Translations under genes and position numbers: made by a program
Source of the DNA: Nitrospirota bacterium
GTDB lineage: Bacteria; Nitrospirota; Nitrospiria; Nitrospirales; Nitrospiraceae
Assembly (NCBI GenBank): GCA_016222925.1
Contig: JACRQB010000062.1
Coordinates: forward strand, 1-19,490
Direction of reading: 5' to 3'
Length of the DNA stretch: 19,490 bases
The notes under the pieces: model-generated
Database searches by the model: none
What the model was told of the DNA's origin: nothing
The model's input: the letters and a program-made list of their open reading frames with translations, nothing else
Shown: positions 6,288 to 13,987 of the stretch, piece by piece
Layout of the letters: each line of letters begins with the position of its first letter
Position numbering within the stretch: the first letter of the stretch is position 1

Positions 6288-8786
6288 TTATGACCGCGCC
6301 GGTGCTCGGTGTGCCATCACCGTGGTAGGGAGTTCGTGAGGCCGTCGACCTTTACCGGATCGCAGGGGGGGGATACGCGATGGCGCCGGAGGTGTCGAAG
6401 GCTTCCGAGAGGCCGGCGAAGCCTTGGCTGGTCGGCGGAGGGCGATCTTCATGACGTCGTCCATGGTTTCGACGAACGCCAAGTGAATGCCTTTGAGGAG
6501 ATGCTTGGGGATTTCCTCCAGATCCTTCTTATTTCGACGCGGAAGGATGACGGTGGTGAGTTTTGCCCGTTTTGCCGCCAAAATCTTTTCCTTGAGTCCT
6601 CCGATTGGAAGGACGCGACCGCGCAGGGTGATTTCTCCAGTCATGGCCAAATCTCGCCTCGCAGGAGTACCGGAAAATGCCGAGGCGATAGCCGTGGCCA
6701 TCGTGATGCCGGCGGAGGGACCGTCCTTGGGGATGGCTCCGGCCGGCACATGGATATGCAAGTCTTGTTTGCTGAACATGTCAGGGTTGAGGTTCAACGT
6801 TTTTTCCCGTGAACGGACATAGCTGAGCGCCGCTTGAGCGGACTCCTTCATCACATCTCCCAGATGGCCGGTGAGGGTCAATTGGCCTTTCCCCTTCATT
6901 ACCGTCGCCTCGATGTAGAGCACATCGCCGCCCGCTTCCGTCCAGGCCAAGCCGGTTGCCACGCCGATTTCGTCTTTTTCGAGCTCTGCTTCCGGCACAT
7001 ACTTCGACACACCAAGATATTTATTGAGATTCGATGGATCGATGGGAAATCCAAGGTCTTTGCCTTCGGCGACTTTCTTCGCGACCTTGCGCATTACGTT
7101 GGCAATCTCGCGTTCAAGATTCCGCACGCCTGCTTCGCGGGTGTAATGCGAGATGATCTGTCGAATGGTCGGCTCCGTCAGACGGACATGTTTGTTCGTA
7201 ATCCCGTGCTCTTCGAGTTGACGGGGAATCAGGTATTTCTGAGCGATGCCGAGTTTTTCTTCTTCGGTATACCCGGGGATTTCGATGACCTCCATGCGAT
7301 CACGCAACGCGGGAAGGATCGGATCGATCAAATTTGCCGTGGTGATGAACATCACTTCGGTCAGGTCGAATGGCGCTCCGAGATAGTGGTCGGTAAACGT
7401 ATTGTTCTGTTCCGGGTCGAGCACCTCCAGCAAGGCTGCCGAGGGATCCCCTCGAAAATCCATCCCGACCTTGTCGACCTCGTCGAGCATGAACACCGGA
7501 TTACTTGTTCCTGCCTGTTTCAGGCCCTGAATGATGCGCCCGGGTAATGCGCCGACATAGGTGCGCCGGTGGCCTCGGATTTCGGCCTCATCTCGGACGC
7601 CGCCCAAGCTGATACGGACAAACTCACGTCCCAATGCGCGGGCGATCGATTTCCCCAGCGAGGTTTTCCCGACTCCTGGTGGGCCGACGAAGCAGAGAAT
7701 CGGGCCCTTCATCTTCTCTTTCAGCTTTCGGACGGCCAGATACTCCAGGATTCGCTCTTTGACCTTTTCGAGGTCGTAATGGTCGTCGTTCAAAACCTTC
7801 GCGGCCGCTTTCAGATCGAGGCTATCCTTCGAGCGCTTGGACCACGGCAATTCGACCATCCATTCCAAATAGGTTCGCACTGTCGCAGATTCGGCGGTAT
7901 CCGGATGCATTTTCTCGAGACGCTTGAGCTGCTTTTCGGTCTCCTTCAAGACCTTCTCCGGCATCTTTGCGTCTTTGATGCGTTTGCGGAATTCCGTGAT
8001 TTCTTCAGCCCGCTCATCGAGTTCGCCCAACTCCTTCTGAATGGCTTTCAGTTGTTCACGCAGGAAATACTCTCGCTGGGTCTTGTCCATCTCCCCTTTG
8101 GCTTGCGCCTGGATCTTTTGCTGCATGGAGAGGACTTCGATTTCCTTTCCGAGAATGTCGCTCACTTGGCGAAGGCGTTGAATTGGATCGGAGATTTCCA
8201 AAACGGCCTGGGTGGCATCGACCTTGAGGCCGAGATTCGAAGCGACCATGTCGGCCAATCGGCCTGGTTCTTCGAGGTTTTCGATGACGACCATGACATC
8301 GGGGATCAGGATTTTCCCCAAACTCACGATCCGTTCGATCTGCTCCTTCACGGTTCGCATGACGGCTTCCGCCTCAAGGGGCGTGGCCGCCGGTTTCGTA
8401 TCAGCGAGCTTGTCGATTCGAACGGAGTAGTAGGGGTCGGTCTGAATGTATTTCGTGATCTTGGCTTTGGCGATGCCCTGTACCAAAATCTTGATGCGCT
8501 CGTCCGGCAGCTTCAGCATCCGCATGATGATGCCGACGGTGCCGATGGTGTGGATGTCTTTCTGCTCTGGATTTTCGACGTCGAGCGCTTTTTGAGTCGC
8601 GAGGAAGATCATCCGATTGCCGGCAAGGGCCGCTTCGATGGCCTTAATCGACATGTCGCGTCCGACGAACAGGGGAAGCACCATATACGGAAAGACGACG
8701 AGATCTCGGACGGGCAACAGCGGGAGTTGATTGGGCACTTCAATGTTTTGGGGAGACTGAATTTCTTGTTCGTTTGAGTCTGTCAT
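6288..8786 (-). CDS. lon: ATP-dependent protease Lon
   Basis: This is the full Lon protease (LonA type), 832 residues; it degrades misfolded and short-lived regulatory proteins in the cytoplasm. The N-terminal substrate domain (about 20-215) begins LPLLPVRDLVVFPYMVLPLF. A coiled-coil region spans about 215-300. The AAA+ module has Walker A GPPGVGKT (368-375), Walker B VFMLDEVDK (431-439) and an arginine-bearing LRDRMEV. The protease domain has the catalytic serine in KDGPSAG (S691) and lysine in GGLKEK (K734), spaced 43 residues apart as in E. coli. The last about 45 residues are a Pro/Arg/Ser-rich extension beyond the usual end. It is the first gene of a four-gene minus-strand run. I found no convincing heat-shock promoter or CIRCE element upstream. 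Confidence 0.98.
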   Translation of the reverse strand: MTDSNEQEIQSPQNIEVPNQLPLLPVRDLVVFPYMVLPLFVGRDMSIKAIEAALAGNRMIFLATQKALDVENPEQKDIHTIGTVGIIMRMLKLPDERIKILVQGIAKAKITKYIQTDPYYSVRIDKLADTKPAATPLEAEAVMRTVKEQIERIVSLGKILIPDVMVVIENLEEPGRLADMVASNLGLKVDATQAVLEISDPIQRLRQVSDILGKEIEVLSMQQKIQAQAKGEMDKTQREYFLREQLKAIQKELGELDERAEEITEFRKRIKDAKMPEKVLKETEKQLKRLEKMHPDTAESATVRTYLEWMVELPWSKRSKDSLDLKAAAKVLNDDHYDLEKVKERILEYLAVRKLKEKMKGPILCFVGPPGVGKTSLGKSIARALGREFVRISLGGVRDEAEIRGHRRTYVGALPGRIIQGLKQAGTSNPVFMLDEVDKVGMDFRGDPSAALLEVLDPEQNNTFTDHYLGAPFDLTEVMFITTANLIDPILPALRDRMEVIEIPGYTEEEKLGIAQKYLIPRQLEEHGITNKHVRLTEPTIRQIISHYTREAGVRNLEREIANVMRKVAKKVAEGKDLGFPIDPSNLNKYLGVSKYVPEAELEKDEIGVATGLAWTEAGGDVLYIEATVMKGKGQLTLTGHLGDVMKESAQAALSYVRSREKTLNLNPDMFSKQDLHIHVPAGAIPKDGPSAGITMATAIASAFSGTPARRDLAMTGEITLRGRVLPIGGLKEKILAAKRAKLTTVILPRRNKKDLEEIPKHLLKGIHLAFVETMDDVMKIALRRPAKASPASRKPSTPPAPSRIPPLRSGKGRRPHELPTTVMAHRAPARS

Positions 8787-9012
8787 GTGCCTGCCTGTTC
8801 TTTATCTATGGAGGTGGCGGGTTCGACGAATCAGGGTCTGATTTGCACTCATCACGCGCCTGAGCAACATGCGCTCTCACCTTAGCAGTCCCAGTGTTCC
8901 ATTCCGATGGAAGCGCGCACCAGGTTCGACAATCCATCCGAACGATCACGCCGGATACAGAATGGTCGTTGCTGGGAGTCTCGCGACTGAGTCATCACCA
9001 CGACCGATGGGA
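8787..9012. other. Gap between galU and lon; likely holds the lon promoter
   Basis: The gap is 226 bases and both neighbours are on the minus strand, so a lon promoter and a galU terminator are expected. On the minus strand a weak ribosome-like AGGCAGG precedes the lon ATG, and an AT-rich CATAGATAAAG lies about 25 bases upstream of the ATG as a possible -10 region. No clear -35 partner and no hairpin with a T-run were found. Confidence 0.35.
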
Positions 9013-9909
9013 TCATGCCCGACGATTATTCGAAGCGGTGTGCATTTTGGTCGAAAGGTAGTCGCGGAATTCTGCTCCCAATGCCGGGCTCTTCAACGCA
9101 AACTCAACGGTGGCGATTAAAAAGCCCAGCTTGTCTCCGGCATCATGGCGCTGTCCCTCTACCTCGAGCGCATACATCGGAGATTTTCTTGCCAGCGTCC
9201 TGAGTGCATCGGTCAACTGAATTTCTCCGTTCTTTCCAGGAGGGGTTTTTCTCAGGATCGGGAAAATTTCCGGAGGAAGGATATACCGGCCGATCACGGC
9301 GAGCGTGGACGGGGCATCGGTCGGCGATGGCTTCTCAACCAAATCCTCAACTCGATGCAGACCGCGAGCAAGACGCTTGGGAGTCACGATGCCGTACCGG
9401 CTGACGTCTGCCTTGGGAACTTCCTGCACCCCTAATACGGCCCCATGGCGTTTTTTATAGATGTGGATCAGTTGCGCAAGCCCTGGAACATCGGCGTCAA
9501 TGATCTCATCCCCGAGAATGACGGCAAAAGGTTCGTCGCCGATCAGGTGTTGCGCGCACAACACGGCATGCCCCAAGCCAAGGGCTTCGGATTGTCGCAC
9601 GTAACAGAAGTTCGCGAGGTTCGAGATCTGTCGCATTTGATGGAGCACCTGACTCTTGCCGGTGCCTTTCAGATTTTCTTCCAATTCGACGGAACGATCG
9701 AAGTGATCTTCAATCGCGCGTTTGCCGCGGCCGGTAATCACGATGATGTCTTCAATGCCGGAAGCCACCGCTTCTTCGACCGTATATTGAATGAGTGGCT
9801 TATCGACCAACGGCAGCATCTCCTTGGGGGATGCCTTTGTGGCGGGAAGGAACCGTGTCCCAAGACCGGCGGCTGGAATGACCGCTTTTCTGACCGTCAG
9901 ACGCGACAT
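9013..9909 (-). CDS. galU: UTP-glucose-1-phosphate uridylyltransferase
   Basis: GalU makes UDP-glucose from UTP and glucose-1-phosphate for surface polysaccharide and glycan synthesis. The 298-residue protein has the bacterial UGPase signature at its N-terminus: AVIPAAGLGTRFLPATKA and then SPKEMLPLVDKPLIQY. Further on are DIIVITGRGKRAIEDHFD, the sugar and metal loop FAVILGDEIIDAD, VEDLVEKPSP, and GEIQLTDALRTLA. Length is normal. ATG at 9909 is the natural start because the signature begins at residue 8. The gene stands alone, divergent from the bamA cluster across a 495-base gap. Confidence 0.95.
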   Translation of the reverse strand: MSRLTVRKAVIPAAGLGTRFLPATKASPKEMLPLVDKPLIQYTVEEAVASGIEDIIVITGRGKRAIEDHFDRSVELEENLKGTGKSQVLHQMRQISNLANFCYVRQSEALGLGHAVLCAQHLIGDEPFAVILGDEIIDADVPGLAQLIHIYKKRHGAVLGVQEVPKADVSRYGIVTPKRLARGLHRVEDLVEKPSPTDAPSTLAVIGRYILPPEIFPILRKTPPGKNGEIQLTDALRTLARKSPMYALEVEGQRHDAGDKLGFLIATVEFALKSPALGAEFRDYLSTKMHTASNNRRA

Positions 9910-10404
9910 GGGAGGATACTATGTGAAGGGGGGGGTGAAGTCAAGAAACGGACGAACTCATCGCATCGAAAACGACGGTGTCGTTTCCATGAGAGAGAAC
10001 ACGAGCAATATTCATGTGCGAAGCGTGTCGCACACAAACTTTTTTTGCATCAGTGGCCGACGGCGAGGATCGATGCACCATCCGTCGGGGGGCTACGGAA
10101 TCAGTGCGGAGTAAGGAGGTACGCACGTCGAATCAGACCGGAAGGGAGGACGCTTCTTTACAATGCAGGATGACCTCAATATAATCCGGAAGTTTTGCGC
10201 GGTCGACTGGCCTGAGAGAAATTCGCATGGTAGAGCTGCTTGACTGCAGGTTCCGATGAGGGTGCTTGTGTGGTTCAGCGCGTTCTCTGGAGCGGGACAG
10301 ACTGACTCGTAGGGAGTTGGCGTACGGTCGATAACGGAGAGGACCTGTGTGATGGTTTCAACCGCATCATCCATCCCCATACTTCGTTACAGGAATCCGT
10401 ATCG
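9910..10404. other. Divergent intergenic region between galU and bamA
   Basis: The gap should contain both promoters. It has a G-run (GGGGGGGG, about 9927-9935) just upstream of galU and a small perfect stem, AAACGAC-GGT-GTCGTTT (9970-9986), with no T-run, so it is not a normal terminator. A minus-strand frame of 95 codons (10093-10380) is open but lacks a ribosome site and does not look like a protein I know. I could not identify paired -35 and -10 elements with confidence. An unrecognised small RNA or leader cannot be excluded by eye. Confidence 0.4.
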
Positions 10405-12402
10405 GTGACCGAGCATGCCGTCTACAGGCCTCGATCGTTTGTGGTCGCGGTCATGGTTGTTTCTGTGTTGTGGAGTGTGCTCGAAGCACTCGCGCAGACT
10501 CCTGAACTCAAGGTCACCTCGATTGATATTCGGGGAGCTAAACGAATCGAAGTGCCGGCGATTGCCGGTCGACTCACGCTGAAAGCCGGTGATCGCTATA
10601 TGCCGGACCATGTGCGTGGACAGGTGAAGATTTTATACGATACAGGATTTTTCGAGGATGTGCAGGTTGAATCCGAATCGATTGCCGAGGGGATGGCGGT
10701 GACCTTCGTTGTGCAGGAGAAGCCGTTCATCACCGAGATCGTCTTCGACGGCAACCAGCAGTTGACCGACGAGAAGCTGAAGGAAAAAACGACCATCAAG
10801 AGCCAGACATTTCTTGACCAACAACAGGTGAAGGAAAGCGCCGAGACCATCCGGCGGGTCTATCAGCATGACGGCTATTACAATGCGCAGGTCGTTCCCG
10901 TGATCGAGGCATTGGATGAGGATCGGAAGCGACTCACCTTTCATATTACGGAAGGGGAGAAAGCCAAGGTCAAAACGGTGATATTCGAAGGATTGCATGC
11001 GGCGACGAAGACCGAGATGCTCAGCGTCATGTCGACGCGGGAATGGATCCCTTGGTACGGCTTTTTCACGAAGCTCAAGCTGCCGTCGATGGTGTCCGAC
11101 GCGGGCGTCTTGAAGCACGAGGAGGTGGGGAATGATGTGGAGCGCATTAAGGAAGTACTGCTGAATAAAGGGTATTTCAATGTTCGGGTCGGCCAGCCGT
11201 CGGTGGAGCTCACCGAAGATAAAAAATGGTTCACCGTCAGCTACCCCATTACCGAGGGAGAGCCATTCACTATAGCCGAAATAGGATTTCGAGGGCACAC
11301 GGTGTTTGAAGAGCCTGAGCTTCGAGCGGGAGTGAAGATCAAGGATGGTGAGATCTTTCAGCGCGCCAAAATCCGAGATGAGATCTCACGAATTACGGAT
11401 CTGTATGGAAGTAAGGGGTATTCATTCGCTGAAGTCGTGCCCAATGTGAATCCAAACAATGAAGAGCGGACCGTCACCCTCATCTTCAACGTCAAAGAAG
11501 GGGAGATGATGCGGATCCGGCAGATCAATATCTACGGGAATGACAAGACCCGAGACAACGTGATCCGTCGAGAAATCCGAGTCGACGAGCAGGATGTAAT
11601 CGACACCGCTTCTCTGAAGCGAAGTTTTCAACGATTGAACAACTTGAATTTCTTCGAGACGGTCGAAATCCTGCCCGCGCAAGTCGCGCCAGACAAGGTC
11701 GATTTGAACGTGCGGGTGAAGGAAAAACCGACGGGAATGTTCAGCCTCGGCGGTGGGTTCAGTACGCTGGATCGACTGGTGGCGATCGCCGATATTACCC
11801 AAGGGAATTTGGGTGGATACGGCTATATGGGTCGCATCCGCGGGCAACTGGGCCAGCGAAGAAGTCTCGGGTCCATTTCTGTCCTGATTTGGTGCCCATC
11901 GTGTGTCGGCAGTTAGGGACCCGGTCGTCGACAGGATTTCGGTTTGCTTTGTTCCGGGATACCAGAGACTACTACCTTGATCCGAGATCAGGTTGGCGTT
12001 TCGGTGGAGGGTTTGATATCGGAACACCCTATATGGGCGGGAGCAATAACTTCATCAAGTATTATGTGGACGTCATCAAGGTCACGCCCCTTCCACTGGA
12101 TATGAGGATTTCGTTGCGGGCTCGTTTTGGAGAGGTCATCGCACTCGGCGGGACACAGATTCCTCTGGCTGATTTTTACGATCTCGTCCGAGGCGAAATT
12201 GAACGGCGTGCTCTTTTTCGACTACGGAAAGGGGTTTGACGACGATGAACCCTTGTCGCTCGATCTGAGGAGCGCGGCTGGTCTCGAAGGGCGCTGGATA
12301 TCTCCGTTTGGGCCGTTGCGTGTCGCCTATGGGATCAACCTTGATAAACGGACCGGTGAGCGATTCGGCGTGTTCGAGTTTACGATCGGGACCTTATTCT
12401 AG
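10405..12402 (+). pseudogene. bamA: Outer membrane assembly factor BamA, disrupted by two internal losses
   Basis: BamA folds and inserts beta-barrel proteins into the outer membrane. The intact first part, from GTG 10405, has a signal peptide (about residues 1-31, ending EALAQ). Five POTRA domains follow, at about 36-107, 108-187, 188-287, 288-368 and 369-442, with the typical DTGFFEDVQVE, HDGYYNAQVV and GNDKTRDNVIRREIR. The barrel begins at about residue 443 (GMFSLGGGFSTLDRL). Frame 1 then breaks near residue 492 (about 11880), and barrel sequence resumes in frame 3 with TGFRFALFRDTRDYYLDPRS. Near 12175-12185 it returns to frame 1 at EAKLNGVLFFDYGKGF and ends FEFTIGTLF with TAG at 12400. 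The two joins lose, I estimate, 80-100 residues of early barrel and about 40-45 residues including the VGGIN--RGF loop-6 motif. The total is about 665 codons against the usual 750-800. Confidence 0.9.
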
Positions 12403-12404
12403 TC

Positions 12405-12408
12405 GGAG
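12405..12408 (+). promoter_or_regulatory. Ribosome binding site deciding the first ompH start
   Basis: GGAG lies seven bases before the GTG at 12416, directly after the bamA stop. It favours this GTG over the in-frame ATG at 12476, which has only a weak upstream GGA-like sequence and would leave a signal peptide without a basic n-region. Confidence 0.5.
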
Positions 12409-12415
12409 TCTTGGC

Positions 12416-12994
12416 GTGGTACGTTGTAGCGAGAATTGGTGGAAGCAAGCGGCGGGACGGATCGAATGGACGGCGATGTCGGCTGCGGTCGCCGTCATGC
12501 TGGTTCTGAGCGGAGGATGCGCTGGAGGCGGAGGAAAAATCGACGGGAAGGTCGCGGTGATCAATTTACAGCGCTTGCTCAGCGAGACAAGTGCGGGCAA
12601 GAAGGCGAAGGAGAACCTAGCCGGCTTTTCAAAAAATCGACAGGCGCTGATGGAATTGGAAGAAAAGGAGTTACGGCGGATGGAAGAGGACTTTGTCAAA
12701 CAGTCCTCCGTTCTGAGCCCCGCCGCGAAACGAGAGCGGGAAGAACAGTTTCGCCGGCGCATGCAGGAGTACCAGCAAAAGGCTTCGGAATTGAATCGGG
12801 AAGTCCAAGAAAAACAAAAAGACGTGCTGGAAGGATTTCGTGACAAGAGCGAAACGGTTGTCGCGAAAGTCGCCAAGCGTCTTGGATTGCAGGTTGTTGT
12901 CGACAGGAGTAAGGGTGGTCCGACGATCTATCATGAAGAAGGTCTGGACATTTCAGGCCAGGTCATCGAAGAGTTCAATAGAGAATACCCCTAG
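12416..12994 (+). CDS. OmpH/Skp-like periplasmic chaperone, first copy
   Basis: Skp-family proteins are trimeric periplasmic chaperones that carry unfolded outer-membrane proteins to the BAM complex. From GTG 12416 the protein is 192 residues. It has an N-terminal export signal with basic residues, then AMSAAVAVMLVLSGGC. The cysteine could be a lipidation site, but SGGC is a poor lipobox. The mature part opens KVAVINLQRLLSETSAGKKA, the standard start of the family. It continues as a long charged coiled coil (about residues 75-150, with EEKELRRMEEDFVKQ and ELNREVQEKQKD) and ends in a beta-type tail with VVVDRSKGGPTIY and LDISGQVIEEFN. It follows bamA by 13 bases and is followed 19 bases later by a second, damaged copy. 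The start is uncertain; ATG 12476 is the alternative. Confidence 0.85.
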   Translation: MVRCSENWWKQAAGRIEWTAMSAAVAVMLVLSGGCAGGGGKIDGKVAVINLQRLLSETSAGKKAKENLAGFSKNRQALMELEEKELRRMEEDFVKQSSVLSPAAKREREEQFRRRMQEYQQKASELNREVQEKQKDVLEGFRDKSETVVAKVAKRLGLQVVVDRSKGGPTIYHEEGLDISGQVIEEFNREYP

Positions 12995-13013
12995 TTTCTG
13001 AGGGAGGTGGGTT

Positions 13014-13383
13014 ATGACGGGTGCAGCGCGGGCGACATGGCTAGGCGTCGTGGTATTGCTGGCGCAGGGAGTTGCGCCGCTCCATGCAGGAGAGGTGGTT
13101 CGGGTCGGGGTCATGGATCAGCAGATGGTGATGCGGCAAGATGGAAGCGTTTCAGCGTCGGCTTCAAGAGTTCAATCGTGAAGTTCAACAAAAACAGCGC
13201 GAAATGGTCGTGGAATATGCGCAAAAAATCGCCGCTGCCGCGCAGGCTGTGGGTCAGAAAGAGGGATATACGGCTATCCTCGACAAGGGCAATGAAGCGC
13301 TCATCCGCATTGTCCTCTATCATCAGCCAGCGTTGGATGTGACGGATTCGATCATCAAGGAATTTGATCGACAGAATCCGTAG
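13014..13383 (+). pseudogene. OmpH/Skp-like chaperone, second copy, with internal loss and frame change
   Basis: GGGAGG six bases upstream supports ATG 13014. A good signal peptide follows (MTGAARATWLGVVVLLAQGV to HAG), then the mature start EVVRVGVMDQQMVM. After residue 40 (about 13131-13141) the frame becomes nonsense and stops after 55 codons. Family sequence resumes in another frame with KMEAFQRRLQEFNREVQQKQ, then AAAAQAVGQKEGYTAILDKG, and ends DVTDSIIKEFDRQNP at TAG 13381. Aligned to the first copy in this window, VGVMDQQMVM matches VAVINLQRLL and KMEAFQRRL matches RMQEYQQKA. About 59 residues of the coiled-coil arms are therefore missing, and the missing length is not a multiple of three bases. 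As written the product would be non-functional. It lies 19 bases after the first copy and 38 before fabZ. Confidence 0.85.
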
Positions 13384-13407
13384 ACGGTAGCCCTATTCAG
13401 GATGGAG

Positions 13408-13413
13408 AGGAGG
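13408..13413 (+). promoter_or_regulatory. Strong ribosome binding site of fabZ
   Basis: AGGAGG lies eight bases before the fabZ ATG at 13422, within GGAGAGGAGG. It is the strongest such site in the cluster and suggests that fabZ is translated independently of the genes before it. Confidence 0.7.
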
Positions 13414-13421
13414 CAGAGCTC

Positions 13422-13874
13422 ATGGCATTGGTCGAGCAGGCTGAGATTCAGGCGTTACTTCCCCACCGGTATCCGTTCTTGCTGGTGGATCGAGTCAAAG
13501 AGTTTGAACCGCATCAACGGATCGTCGGCATCAAAAACGTGACGATCAATGAGCCGTTCTTTCAAGGACATTTTCCAGGACGCCCCGTGATGCCGGGGGT
13601 GCTGATTATCGAAGCCATGGCCCAGGTGGGCGGCGTGCTGGTCTTCAAGTCGGGAGGGACGATCGGAAAAACCATTATGTATCTGACGGGTATTGAGGAG
13701 GCCAAATTCAGGCGACCGGTGGTCCCGGGTGATCAACTGCGTTTTGAAATCGAAGTCCTCAAGAAGCGTCCGCCGTTCTGGAAAATGCAAGGGAAGGCAT
13801 ATGTAGACAATGAAATGGTCTGTGACGCCGTGATGACGGCGATGGTGATGGACGAGAAGACGGACACGAAATAA
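13422..13874 (+). CDS. fabZ: 3-hydroxyacyl-[acyl-carrier-protein] dehydratase FabZ
   Basis: FabZ dehydrates (3R)-hydroxyacyl-ACP in fatty acid elongation and competes with LpxA for the same substrate pool, hence the usual pairing of the two genes. The 150-residue hot-dog-fold protein has LLPHRYPFLLVDRV near the N-terminus and the active-site helix region QGHFPGRPVMPGVLIIEAMA, with the catalytic His at residue 50 and Glu at 64. It also has the later PVVPGDQLRFEIEVLKKR. Length matches the family (about 140-155). It is intact, although the genes upstream are damaged. lpxD, commonly found before fabZ, is not present here. Confidence 0.97.
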   Translation: MALVEQAEIQALLPHRYPFLLVDRVKEFEPHQRIVGIKNVTINEPFFQGHFPGRPVMPGVLIIEAMAQVGGVLVFKSGGTIGKTIMYLTGIEEAKFRRPVVPGDQLRFEIEVLKKRPPFWKMQGKAYVDNEMVCDAVMTAMVMDEKTDTK

Positions 13875-13974
13875 GCCGGTGTGATTATTGCTCGATTCCT
13901 GAAGCGTACGGTCGGCGTGTGGGCCAGGCAGTGATCCGGCAGTTGACGAATGGCCGGTGAGGTTTGACGCTAGT

Positions 13975-13982
13975 AAAGGGGG
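13975..13982 (+). promoter_or_regulatory. Ribosome binding site deciding the lpxA start
   Basis: AAAGGGGG ends five bases before the GTG at 13988. It places the start there, eight codons inside the longest open frame, which would otherwise begin at a TTG without such a site. Confidence 0.65.
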
Positions 13983-13987
13983 CATGC

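Noticed and set aside
7569..8777. A plus-strand open frame of 402 codons opposite lon
   Set aside because: It lies wholly antisense to the well-supported lon gene, has no protein-like domain, and is rich in Phe, Asp and His as expected from the mirrored codons of a GC-biased gene.
9970..9986. Hairpin AAACGAC-GGT-GTCGTTT as a terminator
   Set aside because: No T-run follows on either strand and it lies upstream of both genes, so it cannot end galU or bamA.
10093..10380. A minus-strand open frame of 95 codons in the galU-bamA gap
   Set aside because: There is no ribosome site, composition is rich in Ser, Cys and Pro without hydrophobic core, and I recognise no family. Not excluded, but not supportable.
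11868..12200. Programmed ribosomal frameshifting in bamA
   Set aside because: A frameshift signal would keep all coding sequence in one frame or another. Here conserved barrel blocks are absent from every frame, and no slippery run is seen at the joins.
12308..12475. A longer start for the first ompH gene inside bamA
   Set aside because: This part overlaps the conserved bamA C-terminus in another frame and does not encode a signal peptide; GTG 12416 with GGAG fits better.
12500..12530. First OmpH as a certain lipoprotein
   Set aside because: The cysteine is preceded by SGG rather than a good lipobox such as LAG, so lipidation is possible but not claimed.
13875..13987. A small gene between fabZ and lpxA
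   Set aside because: Only about 110 bases, with no start and ribosome site giving a sensible peptide; treated as a short spacer.
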